From the NCBI GenBank assembly GCA_037367405.1, contig JAZKJV010002958.1, positions 372,001 through 436,000 of the forward strand: DNA of 64,000 nucleotides, read 5' to 3'. A model generated the notes under the pieces. That model was not told the origin of the DNA. It ran no database searches and worked only from the letters and a program-made list of their open reading frames with translations. Position 1 is the first letter of the stretch. The number at the start of each line of letters is the position of its first letter. Positions 50,071 through 58,299 of this stretch are shown in pieces. The DNA comes from Ottelia alismoides. Taxonomy: Eukaryota; Streptophyta; Magnoliopsida; Alismatales; Hydrocharitaceae. The translations under genes were made by a program, and so were the position numbers.

Positions 50071-50905
50071 TCAACCAGCGAAGCGAGCATGACTCAGCAG
50101 ACCGCCGACAAGCTCCATCACCCCAGATGCTCGCGGCTGATGATCGCCGCACTGATGACCGTGATCGGCAACTCGCAGAGCATCAGGATGGCCGAACGTG
50201 ATGACGGCAGATGGCTGACCCCGAACTGCACCAGGTAGTCGGGCCAGCATGACCCAGGTGAGACCGAAGGCGACGGCAAGCAGGAAGGCATTGGTCGACA
50301 CGCAACTGGCCGCCGCTGACCAGCGGCTGCAGGCTCAGCAGCGCCCCGGCACCGATCACGCTGCCGAGAAACATGAAGGCGTTCTTGTTGCTGACCGGGA
50401 TGTCGGCGGCGTGGCGGAAGGCAAGGCAGGTAGTCGCGTGGGCGAGGCCGGCGCCGATCGCATACAGATCTGCCAGCGCCAGCTCGCCGCGCAGCAGCTG
50501 CAGCGGGTCGAGCACCAGCGCCGCGCCAAGCAACGCGAGGCCGGCGCAGAGCAGGCGGCTCGCGACGAACGGCTCACGCAACACCAGCCGGGCGCCGATC
50601 ACCATCCACAGCGTCGAGAGGTTATAGAGCAGCACCGCACGACCGGCGTGACCATTGATCATCGCGAAGATGAAGAGCAGGTTCCATGCGCCACCGCTGA
50701 CGAGGATCACCATCAGCGCGCGCCAGCGCTGAACCAGCTTCGGGATATGCGGGATTACCATCGGCACGAACGCCGTGGCCGCCGCCCCATAGGTCACCAG
50801 CGTCAGCATCGCGCCGTCCATGCCGGCATCGTTCAACATCTGTATTGGCCACCACGCAACACCCCACAGCGCGGTGCCGCCCAGCAACGAGCCTATCCGC
50901 AGCAT
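50071..50905 (-). CDS. EamA/DMT-family transporter (frameshifted C-terminal half)
   Basis: ATG 50905 with GGGGAGG upstream. Helices run from GSLLGGTALWGVAWWPIQ through GGAWNLLFIFAMINGHAGRA and AVLLYNLSTLWMVIGARLVL, to GSVIGAGALLSLQPLVSGG. After a shift near 50305 the next helices continue (NAFLLAVAFGLTWVMLARL). A second shift near 50240 leads to SSRSAILMLCELPITVISAA, then SREHLG, and a third near 50115 to VMELVGG. The last helix is weak, so the true end is uncertain. Exporter of unknown substrate. Confidence 0.75.
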
Positions 50906-51599
50906 GGAACCTCCCCGGTTACACCGCAAGCGAACCTGATTGTTCTGGTCGTGACGACGATGCTTCAACTCGTCACGCCCTGTTCTTGTCGATGGTGACG
51001 ATCGCATTGATGCGTTCATCACCATCGCCGGATCGCCGAGCGGCTTTCGCTTTCGCGTTATCTGTTGCGCGAGTGGATACTAGGCCTGGTGAGGGCTGAT
51101 GAACATGGCCAAATTAGGGGAGGGCGCTGTGACAAATTACCGCTTCCACGCCAGAGGGTGCTGCCTGCGGATCGTTCCATGCATAGAGCAGTGCGAATTC
51201 GTTTGCCGACTAGACGACATGCAATTGCTGGCGAGACTCAACACACAACGATGGCCCTTTTTGGTCTGAAGCATTGCCGCTTCGTCATGACCAGGTTCGA
51301 TCTGCAGTTGATCGTTGACGCCGACAATCAAGAAAGGTGGGCCCACGAAAATCCGAGACAGCCCCGATCTCTTACCCCCCCTGTAGGAGCCAGCGCAGCT
51401 GGCGAACAACCCCCGCGCGACAGCTGTTCGCGAGCTCCGCTCGCTCCTACAGCGCTGCCGCGGCATCGGCAGTTGGGCCAGCCCTCGCAACCTTTCCTAC
51501 GACACAGGCCTGCCTGTCGTGACGCGAGCATTGACGCGGGCCATCGTGGATGCTGTCATCTCCATTGACGCACCGATCAACACGCTCGAGGAGGGCGAC
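50906..51599. other. Gene-free stretch ahead of the DUF4189 gene
   Basis: No convincing gene in about 690 bp. It contains the REP pair 51380-51452 and GGGCGACAA-type leader sequence with GAGGAGG just before ATG 51600. Confidence 0.5.
51380..51452. repeat. REP pair (type B left, type A right)
   Basis: CTGTAGGAGCCAGCGCAGCT from 51381 and TTCGCGAGCTCCGCTCGCTC from 51427; the right core has one changed base. Confidence 0.9.
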
Positions 51600-52156
51600 A
51601 TGATTCGCGTTCCTGCAGTCAGAGGCGCCGTCGCCCGGCGCATCGGCCTGGTTTCGGGCCTCGCACTCGCGGCCATTGCCATGCCAGCGGCATCGCTCGA
51701 TCAATGCCTGCTGAGTTGCGATGCCGAGTTCGGCGGTTGCGCCAACAATCCCGACCCCGCGTACAACTGTGGGCTATCGCTCAGCGGCTGCTACGGGCGC
51801 TGCCAGGGAAGCTCCGACGGCGGTGGCGCGCAGCAAAGCTTCGGCGCCATCGCCATCTCGCCGACCACGATGGTGCACGGCTACAGCTACGGATTCAGTT
51901 CGCAGGGCGAGCCGAAAGCGCGGCGATTCAATACTGCCGCGACAACCGGGAGCATCCGGATGACTGCAAGTCCATCCTGTGGTTCTACGACACCTGCGGC
52001 GCACTGGCGATAGCCCCGAACGGCAAGGACAATCTCAATTACTGGGGCAGCGCCTGGGCAGACTCCAAGCGCAGCGCCGAACGCCAGGCGATGGGCTACT
52101 GCGCCGAGAACGGCGTGAAGGGCTGCCGGATCGCAGTCTCTTACTGCTCGCGCTGA
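51600..52156 (+). CDS. Secreted DUF4189-type protein (one frameshift)
   Basis: About 185 residues from ATG 51600, eight bases after GAGGAGG. Signal peptide to about residue 30. A short Cys-rich part (CLLSCDAEFGGCANNPD, CGLSLSGCYGRCQG) precedes a DUF4189-like domain: FGAIAISPTTMVHGYSYGFS, then AIQYCRDNREHPDDCKSIL, CGALAIAPNG and GYCAENGVKGCRIAVSYC. One base is wrong near 51913 and the two parts lie in adjacent frames. DUF4189 domains often sit in small exported proteins; function unknown. Confidence 0.75.
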
Positions 52157-52259
52157 GGGGATACGAGCGACGGAGAACGTAGAAATGCGAGAAATGGGGC
52201 TGTCGAGAAAATGGGGCCGTCGTCGTTTATCTTCCACCGCTTTCGAGGCCTCAACACAG

Positions 52260-52413
52260 AAAATGGGGACAGACCCCATTTTTCTCGCTGAGAGAAAGGA
52301 CCGCGCACAGCCCCCAGTTTCCGTCGCTGATGCCCTTGTAGGAGCCAGCGCAGCTGGCGAACAACCACGACACACGCCGTCTCGTGTGGAAATTTTGGTC
52401 TGTTCCCAATTCT
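52260..52413. repeat. Composite repeat: inverted arms around a REP type B unit
   Basis: Left arm AAAATGGGGACAGACCCCAT at 52260-52279, REP unit GGAGCCAGCGCAGCTGGCGA at about 52341-52360, right arm AAATTTTGGTCTGTTCCCAA at 52390-52409. With the flanks it fills most of the 346-bp gene-free gap 52157-52503. Confidence 0.75.
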
Positions 52414-52451
52414 CGAGGGTTGCTGGGTGCTGCGCGTTCGGGGTGACACAC

Positions 52452-52474
52452 AAAAAAAGGGCCCCTTGGGGCCC
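52452..52474 (-). terminator. Rho-independent terminator of PEP-CTERM protein 8
   Basis: On the minus strand GGGCCCC / GGGGCCC stem (52474-52459) followed by TTTTTTT (52458-52452), 30 bp after the stop codon. Confidence 0.88.
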
Positions 52475-52503
52475 GTGGCGCTATCGAAGGCGGGTACGGA
52501 TGC

Positions 52504-53186
52504 TCAGGCGCGGCGGCGACGCAGGCCCAGGCCAGCAAGGGCGCTGCCAAGCAGCCATACTGCGGCCGGCACCGGGACCGGTGTGGCAGAGCCGCCGAAG
52601 AATGGGTTGCCGCCGGAGTAGCCAGCGGTCGTGATCCCGGTGACTCCCACTGCGAAGGCGACATTGCCTTGCACCGCCGAGCCACTGGAAAGTTCGAAGA
52701 AGCTGGCCGCAGTAAGCCCGCTCCACAATGCATTGGTCCTGTCGAGGCTGAAGGTCAGCGGATTCAAACCGTGCACCACTGCCGGTGCGATCGAGTTTCA
52801 CCTCGAAGCTGCCAAAGCCATCCATCGAATGGTCGGAGGGCACCGTGAATCCGGTGGCGATGTTGGTGATGCCCTTGCCGGTGAGGCTCGTGCCCGAATA
52901 GCTCAGCGCCTGGCCCGAGACGTTGAAGCCAAAGGACTTGATGCCGCTGTTGCCCGTGGTGCTGGTGAAAAAGCCGACCACGTAGGCGGTGGGGGTTGGG
53001 GTTGGGGGGGGGGGGGGGGGGGATTCTTGGGCCAGGGGGCCTGCGCGTAGTCCACGCCCTCGACGTTCAGCGCCCCGCTGCTGCCGCCGCCGCCCGCCTG
53101 ATTCAGCACATAGGTGAAGGTCGCCGCCGCGGCCGGTTCGCACCGAGTGCCAGCGCGAGCACTGCGACCTTGAATAGATTTCCCAT
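52504..53186 (-). CDS. PEP-CTERM protein 8, with poly-C/Pro tract (frameshifted)
   Basis: ATG 53186 with GGGAGGGG upstream. Pieces in order: signal peptide MGNLFKVAVLALALGA, then AAATFTYVLNQAGGGGSSGA, a run of 19 C (53022-53004) coding for consecutive Pro followed by Thr-Pro repeats, YVVGFFTSTTGNSGIKSFGF, SMDGFGSFEVKLDRTGSGA, LTFSLDRTNALWSGLTAASF, and the tail VPVPAAVWLLGSALAGLG, then LRRRRA. Frame changes are needed near 53148, at the C tract and near 52778. The homopolymer makes the frame uncertain by nature. Confidence 0.78.
53004..53022. repeat. Run of 19 G, preceded by TTGGGGTT
   Basis: On the plus strand 52991-53022 reads GGGGG TT GGGG TT then 19 G. It lies inside PEP-CTERM protein 8, where the complement codes for proline. 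Confidence 0.9.
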
Positions 53187-53629
53187 CACACCCCTCCCGT
53201 TCCCTAGCTGAGTATTGGTAAGGGAATACTAAGGAAACGTTGTTACCAAAGTGTGATCCAATCGTGAATATGACTTTACGTTTTCGCGTAATGCATACGC
53301 GCCGAACGCGAAGCGAGAGCTTTGAATGGGCGAAAAAGCGGGGCGGGCAACAAGGTCCAGGTCCGCCATTTGCTGTGACCAATGGCGGACCCTCGATTTT
53401 CGAACATCGGGGACCGCCGTCATTTTTCAAGCGACCGCTTGGCTCTCGCGCCAGGCAATAATGCGGAAATCGGGGCCTCCGCTATTTTCGCGTAGTTATG
53501 GGGTCTAGGCGTGACCGGGGCGGGGCGAAGTGAATTGATTTTCCGTGGGGAGAACACAGGGGTCGGAGTGATTTGCTCCAGTGCACGCACCGAAACAAAT
53601 CACTCCGACCCCTTGAGCGGTTCGGCCCG
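53187..53629. other. Intergenic stretch between PEP-CTERM proteins 8 and 9
   Basis: No gene. The part next to 53187-53290 is AT-richer and probably carries the promoter of protein 8 (minus strand). It ends in the inverted repeat 53559-53612. Confidence 0.5.
53559..53612. repeat. Inverted repeat of the GGGTCGGAGTGATTTG family
   Basis: GGGGTCGGAGTGATTTG at 53559-53575 and its exact inverse CAAATCACTCCGACCCC at 53596-53612. Single or degenerate relatives lie at about 54488-54502 and 58848-58901. Confidence 0.85.
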
Positions 53630-54313
53630 TCAGTGACGCCGACGTCGATGCCAGCCCAATGTCGCCAGCGCGCTGCCGAGCAGAAGCAGCGGCGCCGGAA
53701 CCGGTACCGCCGTTGCCAGAGGCGTGCTCGTCCCGGTGACCAGGATGTCGTCGATCACATTGCGACGGTTCGGAGGGCCGCCGGCGCTGCCGGTGAAGTA
53801 GAAGCGGAACTCGACGCCACTGTCACCAATGTTGTCGAACAGCGCGCCACTCACATCGACGAAAAAGCCCGATGCCGGTGGACTGCCGAGCGTCTGGGTC
53901 GTCCCCGCCGTGAAGGTCGAGGTGTTGAAGAGGCTGAGCGATGTGGCAAAGCCGTCGAGGCTCGAGCGTACCGCCACGGTCCCGGTCGTTGCACCTGCCC
54001 CGAGCCGATAGCCGGAAAAAGACAGTGCCGTCAGGTCGAGAAGGCCCCCGGTCTCCGGCGTCAGTGTGAAACTCAGGTAGTCGCTCGGGCCAATGTCGGT
54101 GTCGAGGAAGCTGAAGGCATTGCCCTGGTTGAAGTCGGTGAGGCCGGTGCCGCCGAAAGGCGATGCGAGCGACGTTGCATCGATGTCGGTCGAAGCGACG
54201 CTGCCAGACTGGAACTCGTACAACGCCAGCACCGCCGCCTGCGCCGCGTTCGTGCAGCCCAAGCCCAGGCTGCCCATCACCACCGCCCCCAACAGGTTGT
54301 TCCGGATCGTCAT
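53630..54313 (-). CDS. PEP-CTERM protein 9
   Basis: 227 residues, ATG 54313 behind AAGGAG. Signal peptide to about 26 (CTNAAQA). Body LALYEFQSGSVASTDIDATS, then SDYLSFTLTPETGGLLDLTA and VRSSLDGFATSLSLFNTST, a beta-sandwich pattern common to this set. Tail VPVPAPLLLLGSALATLG, then WHRRRRH. The gene is intact. Confidence 0.87.
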   Translation of the reverse strand: MTIRNNLLGAVVMGSLGLGCTNAAQAAVLALYEFQSGSVASTDIDATSLASPFGGTGLTDFNQGNAFSFLDTDIGPSDYLSFTLTPETGGLLDLTALSFSGYRLGAGATTGTVAVRSSLDGFATSLSLFNTSTFTAGTTQTLGSPPASGFFVDVSGALFDNIGDSGVEFRFYFTGSAGGPPNRRNVIDDILVTGTSTPLATAVPVPAPLLLLGSALATLGWHRRRRH

Positions 54314-54510
54314 CTGATTTGCTCCTTACTCTCCCGCTGCCGGCGGTCGGTACCATTGCAGTGCGATCGCACCGCCTCATGGAGCACGATAAATCGCCGG
54401 GCATCCTCGGTTCCGTGACGGGATCGACAGCAGAAAATGACAGAAGGGTGGCGCCCCTGTGGCGCCCGACCGCCCCCGAGACAAATGGGGCGGAGTGATT
54501 TGTCCGCGTG

Positions 54511-54620
54511 AAAAACCGGGACAGACCCCGTTTTTCTTCGCCGCTCCACTGGTAGGCGCCAGCGCAGCTGGCGAACGAGCATTGCGCCACGCCCTTTCGC
54601 GAGCTGCGCTCGCTCCTACA
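54511..54620. repeat. Composite repeat with REP pair
   Basis: Left arm AAAACCGGGACAGACCCCGT-like (54511-54535), then REP type B unit with GGCGCCAGCGCAGCTGGCGA (54549-54575) and type A inverse TTCGCGAGCTGCGCTCGCTC (54596-54619). There is no right arm; the 145-bp repeat follows at once. Confidence 0.75.
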
Positions 54621-54627
54621 TCGGATT

Positions 54628-54777
54628 GAGCGGCGAGCGTCAGGTCTGCCACTGGCCATGACGGAGGGCGGATCAGAACCGCACTGAGATGCGACCCTCC
54701 GCCGATGTCGCCCGCACGCACGAGCCCCTTGATCCGCCGAGCGGCGTGCAGGATTGCGGATCTGACCCCTGATCCTG
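54628..54777. repeat. TA-associated 145-bp repeat, copy 1
   Basis: Begins GAGCGGCGAGCGTCAGGTCT and ends near GATCTGACCCCTGATCCTG. It contains complementary pieces (CGGAGGG / CCCTCCG and GCGGATCA / TGATCCGC), so each strand can fold. More than 90 percent like copy 2 by eye. Confidence 0.88.
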
Positions 54778-54789
54778 CCTGTTGATCGT

Positions 54790-55197
54790 CTACGCCGCGC
54801 GGATCTCATCCAGCAGATGCGGATGACGGTCAAGCACCTTCAGCAGCTTCACGAGCGCCAATGGCGGCCTGGTCTTGCCGTTCTCGTAGCGTGAAAAGGC
54901 ATTGACGCCGCCACCGAAGATCTCGGCCGCCTCTCGTTGATCGAGCGACAGCTTCTTGCGAACGCGTGCGATGAACGCGGGATCGACGGTGGCGGCATTC
55001 ACCTGCTTGTTGAAATCCAGCATTGCCGCGCTGACGCGTGTCGACTCCTCGGAAGCGAGTACCGCCTCACCGCACGCCGGGCAGAACTCACCGGCGACAG
55101 ATGGGATAGCCGTCGTCTCGCCCTTGTAGACGTACGGCAAGTCCCGCACATCGGCGATCAGATCCGCAGACTCACAGACTGGACACTTCATCTTCAT
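54790..55197 (-). CDS. mqsA: MqsA-family antitoxin / HTH repressor
   Basis: 135 residues from ATG 55197, overlapping the toxin stop (ATGA). The N-terminal zinc domain has CPVCESADL and FCPACGEAV, two CxxC pairs at about residues 5-8 and 38-41. The C-terminal Xre-type helix-turn-helix reads KKLSLDQREAAEIFGGGVNA, then FSRYENGKTRPPLAL. MqsA binds the toxin and represses its own operon. Intact and complete. Only 12 bp separate its stop from repeat copy 1. Confidence 0.92.
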   Translation of the reverse strand: MKMKCPVCESADLIADVRDLPYVYKGETTAIPSVAGEFCPACGEAVLASEESTRVSAAMLDFNKQVNAATVDPAFIARVRKKLSLDQREAAEIFGGGVNAFSRYENGKTRPPLALVKLLKVLDRHPHLLDEIRAA

Positions 55198-55490
55198 AGT
55201 TCCTTGAACGACACGATCAGCACGTCGTCGATAACCACCAGCTTCATGTACACGGCACCGAAGGGGGTCTTCGGCCGGTAGACGTCTTGCCAAATCCGGT
55301 GATCCCCATCGGTGGTCATGCTCTTGTAGAAATCCCCTGGTCGCAAAGTACTGAGCACCGCCACCATGTCATCGAAATCCATGCCCAGCGCCGCAGCGCC
55401 CGCCAGCGCGGAAGCCGTCACACGGATCCGGCCTGCTGCGACCAACTCCCTGACGCGCGACAACCTACAGTGAGCTTTCCCTTTCTCCAC
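55194..55490 (-). CDS. mqsR: MqsR-family mRNA interferase toxin
   Basis: 98 residues from GTG 55490. The middle DFYKSMTTDGDHRIWQDVY and the end MKLVVIDDVLIVSFKEL match the MqsR fold (RelE-like ribonuclease that cleaves mRNA at GC-rich trinucleotides). The first gene of the toxin-antitoxin operon; in the E. coli system, too, toxin comes before antitoxin. Intact. No ribosome site is obvious before the GTG. The module is bracketed by repeats on both sides, suggesting that it moved or was duplicated as a unit. Confidence 0.88.
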   Translation of the reverse strand: MEKGKAHCRLSRVRELVAAGRIRVTASALAGAAALGMDFDDMVAVLSTLRPGDFYKSMTTDGDHRIWQDVYRPKTPFGAVYMKLVVIDDVLIVSFKEL

Positions 55491-55529
55491 ACCGAAATGC
55501 TAACCTAGTTGGTTAATTGATCAACCCAG

Positions 55530-55646
55530 AAAATGGGGACAGACCACATTTTTCTTCGCCCCCCCGCTGGTAGGAGCCAGCGCAGCTGGCGAACAAGCAT
55601 CACGCCACGCCGCTTCGTGCGGAAATCGGGTCTGTCCCCAATTTTC
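55530..55646. repeat. Composite repeat: inverted arms around a REP type B unit
   Basis: Left arm AAAATGGGGACAGACCACAT at 55530-55549, REP unit GGAGCCAGCGCAGCTGGCGA at about 55573-55592, right arm GGGTCTGTCCCCAATTTTCC at 55628-55647. The two arms are inverted to each other and the whole is about 117 bp, MITE-like in size. Confidence 0.8.
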
Positions 55647-55648
55647 CC

Positions 55649-55801
55649 GAGCGGCGAGCGTCAGGTCTGCCACTGGCCATGACAGCTGGCGGATCAGAAC
55701 CGCACTGAGATGCGACCCTCCGCCGATGTCGCCCGCACGCACGAAGTCCTTGATCCGCCGAGCGGCTTGCAGGATTGCGGATCTGACCGCTAGTCCTGTC
55801 C
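55649..55801. repeat. TA-associated 145-bp repeat, copy 2
   Basis: Same start (GAGCGGCGAGCGTCAGGTCT) as copy 1, with minor changes such as CAGCTGGCGGAT for GGAGGGCGGAT. Direct orientation relative to copy 1; together with the composite elements they form ~270-bp direct repeats on both sides of mqsRA. Confidence 0.88.
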
Positions 55802-55818
55802 GTCGGAAGCTAGTGCGT

Positions 55819-55871
55819 GGAAACTGCGCGGTGTAGAAGTCGACCGGTGCATCGTTGGGCTCGTAGGTGTT
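55819..55871 (-). pseudogene. Fragment of a PEP-CTERM gene (C-terminal piece of protein 11)
   Basis: About 51 bp match 57204-57254 in PEP-CTERM protein 11 with three mismatches, in the same strand and frame sense (it encodes NTYEPNDAPVDFYTAQFP). It lacks both ends of the gene, including the sorting tail. It sits 18 bp from repeat copy 2, so it is probably what a rearrangement left of a former paralogue or duplicate. Confidence 0.75.
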
Positions 55872-55889
55872 CCAGCCAGCAAAGAAAAC

Positions 55890-55920
55890 AAAAAAGCCGG
55901 TGTGGCAACCCACACCGGCT
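55890..55920 (-). terminator. Rho-independent terminator of PEP-CTERM protein 10
   Basis: Minus-strand stem AGCCGGTGTGG / CCACACCGGCT with a four-base loop, then TTTTTT. It lies 24 bp after the stop at 55944. Confidence 0.92.
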
Positions 55921-55943
55921 CATGAGACTGCGGAGAAAAAAAA

Positions 55944-56588
55944 CTAAGCGCGGCGACGGCGCGCAATCCCCGCCAGACCAAGCATCGCCGACCCGAGCAG
56001 CCACGCTGCGGCCGGCACTGGCACGGCGGTGATCGACGTGATGCTGCCCCCGAGAAACACGTTTGGATTCGCTTGAGTTGCACCACCGCTTGGTGCGAAT
56101 TCAACGGTCCAGCCAGCCTCGGAAAATTCACCGATACCGGGGACGAATGCGGGAATCGCTTCATTGTCAAACAGGGTGTCCGAAGCCCTGAGGACGACAT
56201 TTACAAAATCCGCCACGTACCCAGCCTGGAGCGACGAGCCAGAAAGGGCGCCACGAACGTCATACTCATCCCCTGAAAGAAGGTTGATGACCAGTAACTG
56301 GCGGGGATCCCCGGCATTCGACGAGTAGACATTTGGCCCGATGGTCAGCGACAGGCTGTCCAGGTCGTAGAAGCCGAACCCGGTCGACAACTCGGTATCC
56401 GTCGCATCGGTCTGGACACTGAAGACCAGGGAGAAGGCATTTCCAGGACTGAAAACCCCGGTCAGAGCATTGGGCACGACCGTGACTGCGCCCTGCATCC
56501 TGACCGTCAGTGTCGCGGCGTGCGAGACACCGGCAGCGAAAAGCCCCAGTGCCGCGACAACAATCTGTGCCCAACGTGGAATGCGCAT
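55944..56588 (-). CDS. PEP-CTERM protein 10
   Basis: 214 residues. ATG 56588 is seven bases after AAAGGA, better than ATG 56609. Signal peptide ends VSHA at about 24. Body TLTVRMQGAVTVVPNALTGV, then LSLTIGPNVYSSNAGDPRQL and WTVEFAPSGGATQANPNVFL. Tail VPVPAAAWLLGSAMLGLAG, then IARRRRA. Intact and followed by a clear terminator. Confidence 0.88.
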   Translation of the reverse strand: MRIPRWAQIVVAALGLFAAGVSHAATLTVRMQGAVTVVPNALTGVFSPGNAFSLVFSVQTDATDTELSTGFGFYDLDSLSLTIGPNVYSSNAGDPRQLLVINLLSGDEYDVRGALSGSSLQAGYVADFVNVVLRASDTLFDNEAIPAFVPGIGEFSEAGWTVEFAPSGGATQANPNVFLGGSITSITAVPVPAAAWLLGSAMLGLAGIARRRRA

Positions 56589-56849
56589 GTTTAGATCCTT
56601 TCGTTGCACAACTGTTGTGATTCACTGAATCGCTGCCTCACTCGCGGAAAACGGGCGCCGACTCGGCGCGGCCATCCACCTCATGTCATGCTACGTCCGG
56701 CCAGCGATCGGTGACTACTCAAATCATTTTCGATGCTAACACGCATCGAGAACGGGATGTTCAGGGTGTCAAAAAATCGACGGTGGCATCGCCTTTCGGT
56801 GCGGTGAGAATCGGGGTCAGCGCCCAATTCTTTCGTCACACCACGCCCA

Positions 56850-56873
56850 TTCGCGAGCTGCGCTCGCTCCTGC
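56850..56873. repeat. Lone REP type A half
   Basis: TTCGCGAGCTGCGCTCGCTC followed by CTGC; no partner within 50 bp on the left. Confidence 0.85.
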
Positions 56874-56931
56874 CGCGCGGACTCTGCGAGGGACAAATCG
56901 AGGACAGCCGCCATTCTTCGTCGCCGATGCC

Positions 56932-57010
56932 CCTGTAGGAGCCAGCGCAGCTGGCGAACAAGCATCACGCCACGCCGCTTCGTGCGGAAATTGGGGTCTG
57001 TCCCCATTTT
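56932..57010. repeat. Composite repeat: REP type B unit and right arm
   Basis: GGAGCCAGCGCAGCTGGCGA at about 56938-56957, then a spacer almost identical to that in the 55530 element (CATCACGCCACGCCGCTTCG), then the arm TTGGGGTCTGTCCCCATTTT. The left arm is eroded (GGACAAATCGAGGACAG near 56891). Confidence 0.78.
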
Positions 57011-57067
57011 CCTTCGAAGGGAAGATGGGCGTTGCGTTATACCAAGGTCGCCCGTCGAAGGCCCACG

Positions 57068-58006
57068 CTACCGCGGCACGACCGACCTCGTCCGCCAACG
57101 CAGCAGCACGCCGAGCCCCGCGGCCAGCATCCACACCGACGCCGGCAGCGGCACCGTCGTAATCGTCAGCGACCAGCCGCGGAGCAGCATGCCGGTATGC
57201 GGGAACTGCGCGGTGTAGAAGTCGACCGGCGCGTCGTTGGGCTCGTAGGTGTTGCTGTCGTCGAGCACATAGAGCGACCAGAATCCAGCCCCCGGCAGGC
57301 CGTTGAAGGCAGCGAGATCGCTTCCCGGATCGCAAACGGCACCCAACGGGCAGTTGAAATCCGCGAGCAGTGAAAGATTGTCGATGTCGAGTATCGGTGA
57401 CTCAGCGCTCGGTGCAGGCGGCGGAGGCGGCGGCGGCGCGGAACCCTCGTCGCCCGGCGACCACCAGCCGGGCGTCGTGCTGGGTGGCAGCATTATCGAC
57501 GTGCCCGGGGTGCGGCAATCGGCTCCGGCGGGGCAGGGCCGATTCACGCCGTGTCGCGGCCCCGGCGTGTCATAGGCGGAGGGAAGGTAAGTGCCGCTCA
57601 CCGGCGCCGCGTCGTCTTCGATCATCGACGCCGCATGACTGCTGAAGCGCAGCTTCAATGACTGCATGCCGCCCACTTTGCCGTTTGCATCGATGTAACC
57701 GCCGCCGGCATCACTCATCAGCACGACGGCCACGCCACCCGGATTCACCAGCACGATGTCGAGGTCGTCGGGAAACCAGTGCGTCACCTCGAACCCGACC
57801 GACACGTCGACCACGGTGCCTTCCACATGAAACATCGGCAGCAGCCCGGTGGAGGCCGCAGGTCGACCGTTGGCCAGCGAGTCGGGGAGCAGCAAATCAG
57901 GATAGGAGAGGGTGTACGTGGCCGCCCAGGCCGAGGGCAGCCAGAAAAACAACAGAGACGCGACAGCGAGTGTGCCTCTGGATAGCAATCGCGACACAGA
58001 TGACAT
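57068..58006 (-). CDS. PEP-CTERM protein 11 with P-domain-like body
   Basis: 312 residues, ATG 58006 with CAGGAGG upstream. Signal peptide to about 28. The body has VEGTVVDVSVGFEVTHWFPD, then DLDIVLVNPGGVAVVLMSDA and FNGLPGAGFWSLYVLDDSN, the pattern of proprotein-convertase P-domains. A seven-Pro run (PPPPPPPAPSAE) divides it. Four Cys lie in the middle insert (RPCPAGADCRTPG, FNCPLGAVCDPG). Tail VPLPASVWMLAAGLGVLL, then RWRTRSVVPR. A 51-bp piece is duplicated at 55819. Confidence 0.85.
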   Translation of the reverse strand: MSSVSRLLSRGTLAVASLLFFWLPSAWAATYTLSYPDLLLPDSLANGRPAASTGLLPMFHVEGTVVDVSVGFEVTHWFPDDLDIVLVNPGGVAVVLMSDAGGGYIDANGKVGGMQSLKLRFSSHAASMIEDDAAPVSGTYLPSAYDTPGPRHGVNRPCPAGADCRTPGTSIMLPPSTTPGWWSPGDEGSAPPPPPPPAPSAESPILDIDNLSLLADFNCPLGAVCDPGSDLAAFNGLPGAGFWSLYVLDDSNTYEPNDAPVDFYTAQFPHTGMLLRGWSLTITTVPLPASVWMLAAGLGVLLRWRTRSVVPR

Positions 58007-58103
58007 GGCGACCTCCTGAAGAATCGATTCCCGGCACGGGCGATGGCCTGACGGCCTTCCTGAACGAGTGTGGCACAAACCTGCGCGTTGATCAGGTTCG
58101 CCC

Positions 58104-58229
58104 CTGGCCATGACGGAGGGCGGATCTCAACCGCACTGAGAAGCGACCCTCCGTCGACGTCGCCCGCAGGCTCGAAGTCCTTGATCCGCCGACCAGCGTG
58201 CAAGATGGCGGATCTGACCCCTGATCCCG
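58104..58229. repeat. TA-associated 145-bp repeat, copy 3 (shortened)
   Basis: Starts inside the unit at CTGGCCATGACGGAGGGCGG and ends GATCTGACCCCTGATCCC; it lacks the first 20 bp. It is more diverged than copies 1 and 2. It lies 70 bp upstream of the second toxin-antitoxin pair. Confidence 0.85.
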
Positions 58230-58299
58230 TGCACGCATTTGACGTCCTTCCCGTACAGTGCAACGATTCGATGAAGCACCTCCAGGACGCGGATGACCG

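Larger units (their letters stand above)
54314..54789. other. Repeat-filled gap downstream of mqsA
   Basis: No gene. From left to right: a GGCGGAGTGATTTGT half element (about 54488), composite element 54511-54620 and the 145-bp repeat 54628-54777, which ends 12 bp before the mqsA stop. Confidence 0.65.
55491..55943. other. Repeat-filled gap upstream of mqsR
   Basis: Contains composite element 55530-55646, 145-bp repeat 55649-55801, a gene fragment 55819-55871 and terminator 55890-55920. The 40 bp next to the toxin start (GGTTAATTGATC) are AT-richer and probably carry the mqsRA promoter/operator. Confidence 0.6.
56589..57067. other. Repeat-bearing gap between PEP-CTERM proteins 10 and 11
   Basis: No gene. 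Holds a lone REP type A half (56850-56873), a composite element (56932-57010) and 200 bp next to protein 10 that should include its promoter. Confidence 0.6.

Noticed and set aside
52991..53022. Telomere-like or G-quadruplex regulatory element
   Set aside because: The GGGGTTGGGGTT pattern is suggestive, but it lies inside a coding frame and only two short units precede the homopolymer; slippage or artefact is simpler.
54511..58229. Integron attC sites flanking the TA genes
   Set aside because: The repeat has the right size and TA genes are common integron cargo, but I find no RYYYAAC/GTTRRRY core pair at the ends, and the TA genes are on both strands. No integrase is in the window.
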